From Mycoplasmopsis bovirhinis (GTDB lineage: Bacteria; Bacillota_I; Bacilli_A; Mycoplasmatales; Metamycoplasmataceae), in assembly GCF_900660515.1 (NCBI RefSeq), contig NZ_LR214972.1, positions 1 to 64,000 on the forward strand: a DNA stretch of 64,000 nucleotides, written 5' to 3'. Below, piece by piece: positions 44,340 to 54,093 of the stretch (the first letter of the stretch is position 1; each line of letters begins with the position of its first letter). Both the position numbers and the translations under genes were made by a program. Under the pieces are notes generated by a model. That model had not been told where the DNA came from. It worked only from the letters and a program-made list of their open reading frames with translations, and made no database searches.

Positions 44340-44944
44340 ATTTTACGAATTAATTAACTGGCAAGAATAACTTGTTCTCTTGGTTTTTTTTAAGTATATT
44401 CTTGTCATTTCACTTAATTTATGAATGATTAATTTTATAAGTAAGATAATATCATTTGTTTTTCTAACAAGTTTACCAAAACTGTGCATGAAATGAATAT
44501 AGATAAATTACATCTACATTCATTTAATATTTCAATTTAAATTTTTTATTTGGAGATCTATTCAATTAATTCTTATTTGTTTTAGTCTTTATTTAAAAAC
44601 AAATAAGAATGATTTCTATTAATTATTTTATAATATTTAAATGTTTTCAAGTTAGTTTTTGGAATAAAAACCTGCTTGATTTTTATTGCTTTATTTAAAA
44701 CTAAATATACACCGTTTACTTATAACTACTTATTAATTAATTCTAATCAATTTATTAATTTTATACTTCTGAATCAATATTCATTCCTTTATCTTACCAG
44801 AGTTAACCATAAGATATATTTGCCTAATCAATTAAATTTTCAAACAATCAAAGCACACTTCTGATAGTGTTAGTATTTTAAAAATCCAATATAATAAGAA
44901 AATTTACCTAATATTTAAATTTCATATTATTCAGAAAGGGTAAG
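44340..44944. other. Spacer between hsdS and hsdR with a long perfect hairpin
   Basis: No supported gene. A weak terminator-like hairpin sits at 44362-44391 after hsdS. A perfect 15-base stem, ATTCTTATTTGTTTT (44569-44583) with AAAACAAATAAGAAT (44596-44610) and a 12-base loop, has no T-run on either side, so it is not an obvious terminator. AGAAAGGG precedes hsdR. Confidence 0.5.
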
Positions 44945-47900
44945 ATGCAAAAATTTCAAGAAAAACATATTGAAATAGCTATTATTGATTTATTAAAAGC
45001 TAAAGGATATCAACTAATAAATAATTATAAGAATAATTGAATTAAAAATAGAAAATTAGATGAATTCCTGAATGAAGATTTATTAAGAAATTCATTATTC
45101 AAAATTAATCCCAATGTAAACAAGCAAATCATCATCGAAGCAATTAACACACTTAAAAAGATATATAATCAACATTTATTTGAACTTAACTATGAGGTTC
45201 ATAAAATCTTAACTGAAGGAATAATTATTCAAGCAAAAGATTTTATGATTAATCCAACTATTAAATTTCTTGATTTTGATAATGTTGAAAATAATATTTT
45301 TCAAGTTTGCCAACAAGTGGTATTTCAAGAAGGCAAAAACAAAAGAATACCTGATATTATTATTTATATCAATGGAATTCCATTAATAGTTATGGAACTA
45401 AAGAATTTTGCTTCAGATTCAGAAAATGCTTCTTTAGAAAAAGCTTTAGAACAACTTGGTGTTGATTCTGGAACTGATGGATATCGTTATGATATTCCAA
45501 CTTTATTTAAATATAATGCTTTTTTAGTTATCTCCAATGGAGTTATTTCAAAAGTCGGAACCTTAACTTCTGATATTGATCGATTTAATGAATGAAAGAG
45601 TGTTGACGGTGAGAAAGTCTATGATGAAGATTATGCTTATAAAACTAATGTTTTGGTTAATGGACTATTTGATCATCATACCTTGCTTGATTTATTGAAA
45701 AATAACATCTTTTTTATTAAAGATAAAAATGGTAGACATAGAAAAATCATGGCACAATACCATCAATACTTTGGTGTTAAAAAAGCACTTAATAATATTG
45801 AAAAAGCTTTAAAACCAAATGGCAATGGTCAAGCCGGAATTATTTGACATACCCAAGGAAGCGGTAAATCTTTTTCAATGTTGATGCTTGCAAAAAGGTT
45901 ATTAACTAATAAGACCTTAGATGTGCCAACAATTGTTATTTTAACAGATAGAATTGATTTAGATGAACAATTATATAAAACCTTTTTAAGTGCCAAAGAT
46001 TTTTTAAAAACTAAACCGTTGCAAGCAACTTCTCGCATTGATTTATTAGCTAAAATAAATCAAGTAAAGCAAGGTAAAATTATTTTAACAAATATTTCTA
46101 AATTTGATAAAGATAATTTACCTAAAAACCATAGAAATAATATTATAGTTATAGCTGATGAAGCTCATCGCTCTCATTATGGTTTAAATCCAACTTACAA
46201 ATTTAAAAAGAATCAAGAAACTAATGAAATAGAAGAAGTTAACATTGAATATGGAATTGAAAAATATATTAGAGATGCATTGCCTAATGCAACATATATT
46301 GGCTTTACTGGAACACCAGTTACAACTAAATATAAACAAACCACTGAAGTTTTTGGTGAAATTATTGATACATATGATATGACTCAATCTATTAGTGACG
46401 GTTCAACTGTTAAAATATATTATGAATCAAAAATAAATGTGATCAAGGCAAATGAAGCTAAAATTAAAGAAATTGATAATTTTTATGATAATATTATAAA
46501 ACTATCTGATCAAGGAGATGAATTATCGGTTGAAAAATCAAAACAAGAAATGTCAACACAAAACGCTATTTTAGAGAATGATAGTGTTGTTAATTTCTTT
46601 GCTAAAGATATTTTAAATCATTATAATGACCGTAAAGAAATTTTAAATGGAAAAGCAATGATTGTTTGTCAAACTAGAAACCTAGCTTGAAAACTTTACA
46701 AAGCAATTTCGAAACTAGATGAAAAAATTAAAGATCAAACAATTTTAGTAATTACTGAATCAAATAAAGATACACAAGAGCAGCGCTCTTATTTTGGTAA
46801 TTCACAATATCGCAAAGAATTAGCAAAGGAATTCAAAAAAGATACTTCTAAATACAAAATTGCAATTGTTTGTGATATGTGATTAACAGGTTTTGATGTA
46901 CCTGACTTAGATGTAATGTATTTTATAAAACGTCTTAAATCACATAATTTAATGCAAGCAGTGGCTAGGGTAAATAGAGTTTACCCAGGTAAAAAATATG
47001 GTTTAATAGTCGATTATATGAACTTGAGAAATTCTCTTGATAAAGCTTTAGGTGAATATACTGCAAGAGACAAAACAACTAATTTTCAAGACATTACAAA
47101 ACGTTTTTATGAGGATTTTAAAGAAACTTTAACTAAGCTCAATTATAAATTTGCTTCAGTTGATAGACAAGGATTTTTTAACAAGGATGCTTCAACTGTA
47201 TTTAATGCAATTCAACTAGGAGCTGAATTTATACTTAAAGATAAAAATAATTCTAAAGAATCGTTTTTATCTGATACTTTATACTTAAGAAAAACCTACT
47301 GATTTTCACGACCTCATGTTTCAGAATACGAAGAACAAGAAGCACAATATTATTTAGTAATTAGACTTTATTTGCTTAATTTAGAGCGTAGTTTAAGTGT
47401 TCTTTCAACCAAACAAATGAATGAATATGTGCTAAATTTACTCAATGATGCATTAAAAGGCGATGAAATAACTGCATTAAAATCAAATAATGATGATAAG
47501 GAAGGAAATATTATAAATTTATTAGAAAAAGATAAAATTGAAACTTTAAAACAATCAAACCCTATAGATTTTAAAGAAATGTTTAAAAAGTCACTTCAAA
47601 TATTAATTGCTGTGTCAGGTCAAAGAAATGACTATTCAAAACAAAAAAAATATTCAGAACGATTTTGAAAAACCCTAGAAGAATTAAATTCAGGTGATTA
47701 TGAATCTTCCAAAGACAGTTTTGCTACTTTCAATAATTTACACAGTGAAATCTATAGTGATGAAAAACAAATGCAAGAACTAAGTATTTTTGGTCAAGAA
47801 AAAGCTTTTTATGACTCTTTAGCTCGAGATAAAAATATACTGCAATTTATAGATGATAATAAATTAAAATTGATTGCAACTGAAATAAAAGATGTCGTAA

Positions 47901-48475
47901 AAGAAAATAATAAAACTGATTGAGATAAAACTAAAAGTGGCAGAGCCAGAATGCGCAACGCAATAAAAGAATGTTTAAGAAAATATAATTATCCAAATAA
48001 TTACTTTAACCAAGCTCTTGAAGATATAGCAAAGCAAGTTAAACATTTTTGAAATAGCGAAAACTTAGAAAATTTCAATTCAAATGATATTAATGCTCCT
48101 GAAGATGCTATTATTGCTTTAACTAATTCTTCTACTGAAATGTATCATCCTGATGAAAAACAAATGCAAGAATTAAGTATTTTTGGTCATGAAAAAGCTT
48201 TTTATAACTCTTTAGTTAGTCATAAAAATATACTGCAATTTATAGATGATAATAAATTAAAATTGATTGCAACTGAAATAAAAGATGTCGTAAAAGAAAA
48301 TAATAAAACTGATTGAGATAAAACTAAAAGTGGCAGAGCCAGAATGCGCAACGCAATAAAAAAATGTTTAATAAAATATAATTATCCAAATAATTACTTT
48401 AACCAAGCTCTTGAAGATATAGCAAAGCAAGTTAAAGATTTTTTTGGTGGAGATGAAGTAAGAAGGAAAATCTAG
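44945..48475 (+). CDS. hsdR: Type I restriction enzyme, endonuclease/translocase subunit
   Basis: A 1176-residue HsdR. The N-terminal PD-(D/E)XK nuclease has RIPDIIIYINGIPLIVMELK (residues about 133-154). The helicase core has Walker A THTQGSGKSFS-type WHTQGSGKSFS near residue 300, DEAH (VIADEAHRSHYG) and FTGTPVTT; AVARVNRVYPGKKYG is motif VI. Together with HsdM and HsdS it cuts foreign DNA after translocation. The C-terminal 230 residues hold a 131-residue tandem duplication (starting at 47759 and 48152) rarely seen in HsdR. The frame is intact through eleven or more TGA codons. Confidence 0.95.
47759..48436 (+). repeat. 393-bp tandem duplication inside hsdR
   Basis: The segments 47759-48043 and 48152-48436 are near-identical, with a 393-base period (131 codons), and encode DEKQMQELSIFG...KQVK twice. 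The middle 190 bases of each copy match perfectly, so the duplication is recent. The period keeps the frame. Confidence 0.92.
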
Positions 48476-48492
48476 GTTAACCTAGATTTTTT
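48467..48492 (+). terminator. Terminator overlapping the hsdR stop codon
   Basis: AAAATCTAGGTTAACCTAGATTTT, a perfect palindrome-type hairpin with a T-run; the TAG stop lies in its left arm. Confidence 0.85.
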
Positions 48493-48799
48493 TATTTTTC
48501 TTATTTTGAATATTTTTTAGTAACAATGTTATCTCATTAAAAGTTTTGTAAGAAATTTTTTTCTTATACCAGAACCATATTCAGAATAATAATAAGTTTT
48601 AAGTAAGTTGGTTAGATTTTAATTAATTGTTTAAAATAAATTCAAATATCTTGACAAACTTTCATTTCAAAATTTTTCGTTGTTACTGACTAATGTAAAA
48701 AAAGTTAACATTTTCATATACATGGAAAAAATATTCGGATAAAATCCGAATATTTTTAATATAGTGAAAAAGAGGTATTTATAGACATTTAAAGACTAA

Positions 48800-49915
48800 A
48801 GAATGAGTCCAAATTTTTGACTTATACAATAAATATTTGAACTTGACTATAACTAAAGCAGAATTTGAAAATTACTGTTTTGATATTAGAAAAGCATACT
48901 GAAATAAAGAATCACTGAGAAATATGTTAAAGAAAAGAAAATTATATCATTTAAATATGAACATAGAATCTCAAAGTGGTAAATCACCTAAGAAAGATAA
49001 AGGTGTTGGAAGAAAGATAAAGAAAGTTCTTGATTATACATGAATTGATACGCTTAAAGATGATGAAAAAGATGCAGTTATAAAATACTACTATCGAATC
49101 TTTAATGAAAATAATATTGATGCAGACATTAAAGAAATCGATAATCTTTCATCAAAAAAAGAAAGCAAACATTTTTTTAATAGCAAGATCTACACATTAT
49201 GAGAAATTGAAACATAATCATAAAGCTAAAGAGTTAAAGATTAAACATAAAGAAATAATTTTTCAAAGTTTTGTTGAAAATAAAGAGAGGTATGGACGTA
49301 GAAAACTTGCTAAATATATTTTCCAAGAATACAATATTGACATAAATCCTAGAACCCTAGGAAATTATATGAAAAAGCTTAAATTGAAACATTTGTTAGA
49401 CAAAAACGTAAAACAAAAGAGTCTAAAAATACATGTGTTAAAGTGCCTGATTTAGTAAAAAGAGATTATAATTAATGCAACGATAATATATATGCAACAG
49501 TCGTAACCTACATACCAACAACAAAAGATATTAAACAGAATCACATTTATTTATCAGCAATTATTGATCACAAAACTAAGTTTGTGACCTATGAATTATC
49601 AGTTAAAAATGATAACGAACTAGTTTTGAATAATATCAGTAATACAAAATTTAAAAATTATTTTATTTTACATTCTGACCATGGTTCTGCTTACTCATCA
49701 CTTGAATATACTAAAAAATAGAATCCCTAAAAGGTAGAATATCAATGTTAAGAATTGGCAATAGTCTTGATAATCGTGAAATCGAGTATTTCTTTTCCAT
49801 TCTTAAAAGCGAGATTTTCCCAAATTTTGAACAAACATGTAAAAGATTTACTTTTATTGAAATATCAAAAATTAAAGAATTTAGAAACTGATATAACTAT
49901 AAAAAAATAAGATAA
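48800..49915 (+). pseudogene. IS3-family transposase remnants (OrfA and OrfB)
   Basis: OrfA-like codons (ITKAEFENYCFDIRKAYW, ESQSGKSPKKDKG) and an OrfB-like frame from about 49105 are interrupted by at least four stops. The DDE region shows DHKTKFVTYE and HSDHGSAYSS with the acidic residues, then LDNREIEYFFSILKSE, the DDE glutamate region of IS3. The catalytic residues remain readable but not in one frame. Confidence 0.8.
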
Positions 49916-49920
49916 AAAAC

Positions 49921-49971
49921 CTTCCCCAACCATACCATTTGGCTAAGCCAAAAGGAATGGTTGGGGAAGGT
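49921..49971. repeat. 51-base hairpin at the right end of IS copy 1
   Basis: The arms CCTTCCCCAACCAT and ATGGTTGGGGAAGG enclose ACCATTTGGCTAAGCCAAAAGG. Apart from two or three mismatches it is fully self-complementary. IS copy 2 has the same hairpin with the inner arms exchanged. Confidence 0.85.
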
Positions 49972-50066
49972 AAAATTTGCCGGAAAAAATTTCCCAGTTT
50001 AAATTAACCACAGGCATATAATTTTAAACAACAAAGATAAAATATATTTGTCATACTATCTTTTAG

Positions 50067-50829
50067 TTATTTATGTGTTAATGAATTAATAAGTGCTGAA
50101 ACAATTGTATTACTAAATAACTTAAAGAATGGGGTTAGTTTACTATTATTAATTTTTTTACCTAAGTAAATTCCTATAATATTATCTTTATATATTAGTG
50201 GTGAGCCAGAAGATCCACTATTGTATTCAATGTCTTTGACAAATAACAAATTTGGTTCTAAAAATTCACTTTCTTTTTCTTTAAGGTAAAAAAATAAATT
50301 ATGTGAACTTTGATTAAAATTATCATCTAACAATGTTACAAAACCAAGGCTATACAAAAAGTTTGTTTGAGTTATTTTATTTTCAAAAGAATTAAAATTT
50401 AAATTTTTATTTGTAGTTATATTATTAAATTCATATGTTTTATTTATTGTGAATATAGCGATATCTTCATCTTTATTGTCATAAATAATAGTTATTTTAG
50501 AATTTAAATTTATTTCTTTTTTTATGTTGTAAAACTGTATTAATTTTAGTGATAAGTTGTACACTGTAGATTCATTTATATTTAAAGCTTTAAATGAATG
50601 TGATGTAGTTAAGAAAATCAATTTATCTGCATCTTCTTTAATTAATGTACTTGTAAATGTTGTTTTGATTTGATTATTATTGTAAATATTTACGTTAAAT
50701 ACGTTTTTCTTGACATTATTAATTCGGCTTGCTGTAATTATATTTGATGAATAAGATATTGCGCTAGTTATAGAAAAAAGACTAGCTGCAAAAAAACATA
50801 AAAATATTTCCAATTTTTACTTTTTTCAT
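50067..50829 (-). pseudogene. Chymotrypsin-like serine protease gene with frameshifted start
   Basis: A secreted trypsin-fold protease of 248 codons when read from TTG 50813. Catalytic motifs are visible: His in FLTTSHSF, Asp in DEDIAIFTI, and the nucleophile Ser in YNSGSSGSPLIY followed by IIGIYLG. The only ATG with a promoter-like TATAAT just upstream (minus strand, near 50840) is at 50829 and begins MKKVK, but it is one base out of frame. Removing one A from the run at 50814-50818 gives a perfect signal peptide (MKKVKLEIFLCFFAASLFSI). It is either a decayed gene or one switched by slippage. It is divergent from the subtilisin-like gene. Confidence 0.7.
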
Positions 50830-51194
50830 ATGTATATATTATATATGTAATTGAGAAATTATAGTAAGAATTTCTCGCTGAGCTGATTAACTTATTTCTG
50901 GTTTAATTTCTATTCTATATCAAAAATGAAAAGAAGCTTATATTCATGATTTTCGGACAAAAAATATAAGAATTATAATTTTATATTTTAAATATAGTTT
51001 CCAGCTGGAGCATCTATTTATAATATTTTCAGTACTAACAATAATAAGAATTTTTGGTTTAAAATACACCAACCTTCTAATATTTTAGAAACGTTTTTCC
51101 TTGCACTGTCTTTAAGGTTCTTTAAAACTCTGGTATAATATATATGGTAATTATATTCCAAAAAATAAATACATAATTACCAATAAGGAGCCTA
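50830..51194. promoter_or_regulatory. Divergent promoter region between two protease genes
   Basis: Holds the TATAAT-like element of the leftward gene and, for the rightward gene, TGGTATAAT (hexamer 51134-51139). Between that -10 and AAGGAG (51185-51190) lies a nine-pair stem GGTAATTAT (51146-51154) / ATAATTACC (51173-51181), which would be a hairpin in the mRNA leader or an operator. The rest is AT-rich without genes. Confidence 0.6.
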
Positions 51195-53009
51195 TTGAAA
51201 CCAAAAAATAAACTTAAATATTGGTTATTCCCTATTTTAACTATAAGCTCCGCTGCAGTTATTGTACCAATAGGGAAAAATAACCCAAAACTTACAAAAA
51301 ATGAAAATATTAATTCAAAATTTTACGAGATTATAAACTCTTCAACAATTAGCAATTCAGACAAAGGAACCGCCACCCAAAATGGAATTGGTGTTAAACG
51401 GTTTGATATTATTTTCAAAGGTACTTCCCATGTTGATCTTGAAGATAAGGTTAATGTTATAGCAGAAAATTATTTAAAAACTACTAAAAAAAACTTAGTT
51501 TATGTTACAGGACAATATTTAAAGACAATTTCAATAGCTGTAACTGAGAACAATGACTATGAAACTCTTAAGCAATCCTTAGGCAAATTTGCTCTTAATG
51601 ATGAGGATGTATCAAGTTTGTACGGATTTAATACAGACTATACATTTAGCGATTTCATTCAGAATAAAATTAAACAAAGCTCAATAGTAAGCACTGCTAC
51701 TAAAATACCACCCCGCCTAAACCCGGAAATAGCTTTTGATACTAGGCCTGTATATAGCAATTATCATTTATATGAGTTGGTTGGCTTAAATAAAGATGTA
51801 ATTTATGCCCATTTTAACGAATATGTAAATAAAAATCCTATAAAAGTTGGAATTTTAGAAGCTAAAGGTGTAATTAATAATGATGAAACTCCTTTTTACT
51901 GAAATAAAAAATATGGTAATGGAGCACATTGAAGAAATGAATGATTTTACACTGAGTCATATAGTAATCATGCTAATAATGTAGGTGAAATTTTAGTTGG
52001 CCAAAAAGGTATAAATCCAACAGCTACTTTATGAAGTGTTGAATTAAATACTCACTGAAATGGTATGGCAGGTGAAATGAACTTTTTCTTAAGTAGAGGT
52101 GTAAAAATTATAAATAATAGTTGAGGTTTTACAGATCCAAAAAATGATATACCTAATCAGGTTTATAATTCTAATTCTAGATATTTTGACGAATTAATTA
52201 AATCAAATCCTGAAATAGTTAATTTTATATCTGCTGGTAATAATTATTCAGGAATAAATACTGATGAACTAAAAACGGATCCATATAAAACGTTAGCGGG
52301 AACTGGTTTATCTAAGAATAGCATTGTAGTTGGTGCTATTAATGATGATTATTGGCAAACTAAAACAAGTTATAGCCAAGTTGGAAGTGAGAATAATTAC
52401 TTAACAGCTGTAGCCTACGGTGGAGAATATAATTTTTCTAGTAAAACAACTAAGGAAGTAGATTTTAGTGGACATGGTACAAGTTTTTCAACTCCAGTCA
52501 TTACTGCCTTAACATCAATGGTTATTCAAAGAAATCCATATTGATTTAACTTAGGATATGATTCAATAATTGCTAAATCTGCAATAATTTCAGGTTCTGT
52601 AAAACCAAGATACACAAATGCTATTTATACTAATGAAACAGGGTTTGGAATACCTCAGTTTGAATTTGTGGATCAAGCTGTTAAAAATCTTAAATACCAT
52701 AAAAAAACGGGACCCAAATTTACCGCAAACCATAGCATTTATTTGAATAAAGGAGATACAATTAGAGCAAATATTTCATGATTAGCAGAAGTAAGTAATA
52801 AACAAAATATAGTTGATTTTGATTTAAAAGTTTACGATCCGGGTAATTCTTTATTAACATGATCTACTTTAGGTGAGAGAAACACAGAAACTGTAGAATT
52901 TACAGCCCAAAAAAGTGGATATTACAATTTCAATCTTATAAGATACGATAGTAATGATATAAAAAGGGATTTAGCATTCACATATGCGATTAAAAGAGCA
53001 AAAAACTAA
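51195..53009 (+). CDS. Subtilisin-like (S8) surface protease, MIP candidate
   Basis: A 604-residue S8-family protease with an N-terminal membrane anchor (LFPILTISSAAVIVPIG). Catalytic blocks: VGILEAKGVIN at the place of the aspartate motif, His in YSNHANNVGEILVGQ, the oxyanion Asn in FISAGNNYSG, and the nucleophile Ser in GHGTSFSTPV. The expected Asp motif reads ILEAKG, so Glu stands where Asp is usual. The size, anchor and family match mycoplasma immunoglobulin protease (MIP), which cuts antibody captured by MIB; here MIB-like genes are 13-20 kb away, not adjacent. The TTG start fits the AAGGAG site six bases upstream. It overlaps the next lipoprotein gene by 26 bases. More than ten Trp codons are TGA. 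Confidence 0.8.
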
Positions 53010-53775
53010 AATTAAAAGATTATTTTGGTTGTTCAGTATTCCTGCCCCAGCTTTGGCTACACTATCTGCAGTATCTTGTTCTAATACAACAAGTAAACCA
53101 TACTTTTCAGAATCAAAAACAGACGGGGGTCAAAGAGTGGTTAGATTTCATTATCCAAATAGTGCACCTGATTATGAAAATGCCTTATGATCTTCAGTTT
53201 TCTATGACGAAATTGAAAAAAGTGTTATTTTTGATGATGCATTTAAGAACGAACACGCAGAAGCTATAAAACAGTATAAAGATGCTTATAATGAATATCA
53301 TAAACCAATAACCTATTATGATAAAAAAGATAGCGATGCAAAGTATGCAAAATTAAGAGATGCTCAAAAAGAGGTTATTGATAAATGGCAAGCAAAAAAT
53401 ATAAAAATTAATAAAAGTAAGATATTTAGTTTAATAAACTCACAAGATGATTTATCTTCTGATAAATACATTGACATTAAAGATATTTTTAAAAACATTG
53501 ATTTTAGTAAATCTTCAATCTTAGTAATAAATGGTTTGAACTACGTAACAAACACTTCTAATTCCGTTGTAAAGGGTTCTGGGTATTGAATTAAAAAAAT
53601 CGATATAACAAATAATTTGATTAATCTCCAGTATAAATGGGTAGAAATTAGAGAAAAAGGTTCAAGAAGTGCTGCAGAAGATCAAGTTTTAAGTGGTACA
53701 TCAACGGTACATTACATAGTTATCGATAAACTTTCAGATATTAAAAAATACGATTTTACATTTACCAAAACTTAA
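52984..53775 (+). CDS. Lipoprotein of unknown function, coupled to the S8 protease
   Basis: A 263-residue predicted lipoprotein. The signal peptide ends in LSAVSC (Cys32). The mature part is charged and contains DKKDSDAKYAKLRDAQKEVIDKW and VIDKLSDIKKYDF; no known domain is recognised. The start overlaps the protease by 26 bases and has a usable ATG, so it is translationally linked. The tie to a MIP-type protease suggests a surface role, perhaps in anchoring or substrate capture, but nothing in the sequence shows it. A hairpin follows. Confidence 0.7.
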
Positions 53776-53796
53776 TATTACAATAATTTATTTATA

Positions 53797-53826
53797 ATAA
53801 GGTTAGCAAGATAATGTTAACCTTTT
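53797..53826 (+). terminator. Probable terminator after the lipoprotein gene
   Basis: Stem AAGGTTA / TAACCTT with an eleven-base loop followed by T residues, about 25 bases after the stop. Confidence 0.6.
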
Positions 53827-54093
53827 TCATTATGATAACTTATCTTTTTATCACTCATTTGTGCATTATATAATTGTTTTAAGATGATTAAAGTGTGCGA
53901 AATTTAAGCAATAAAATTTTAGCTTTGTATGTGTTAAACTAAGTAATATTTATTTTTCGTAAAATACCTCAGAAAACCTAAAAACAAAAAATAAAATAAA
54001 CTTTGGTATATTTAAAATGTAGTTTTTATGTAACAACGCTTGAAAATAATCTACATAAGTAAAAAAAAGAAAGGACACAAAACATGAAATTAT
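53827..54093. other. Spacer before IS copy 2
   Basis: AT-rich, with no open frame supported. It ends in an A/G-rich stretch (AAGAAAGGACAC) with an ATG-like sequence just before the IS end. Confidence 0.4.

Larger units (their letters stand above)
48720..49998 (+). mobile_element. IS3-family insertion sequence, decayed copy 1
   Basis: An IS-like element with partial terminal inverted repeats (ACATGGAAAAAATATTCGG at the left; ACTGGGAAATTTTTTCCGG read from the right end). Inside are an OrfA-like frame and an OrfB-like frame with an HTH_21 segment (FVENKERYGRRKLAKYIFQE) and a broken integrase core (YLSAIIDHKTKFVTYELS, YFILHSDHGSAY, RIGNSLDNREIEYFF). Several stops and frameshifts disrupt both, so no active transposase remains. 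The right end carries a 51-base hairpin at 49921-49971. A second copy is at 54.1 kb. Confidence 0.85.

Noticed and set aside
44676..44864. Short open frame in the hsdS-hsdR spacer
   Set aside because: 62 codons of AT-rich composition, with no ribosome-binding site and no recognisable pattern.
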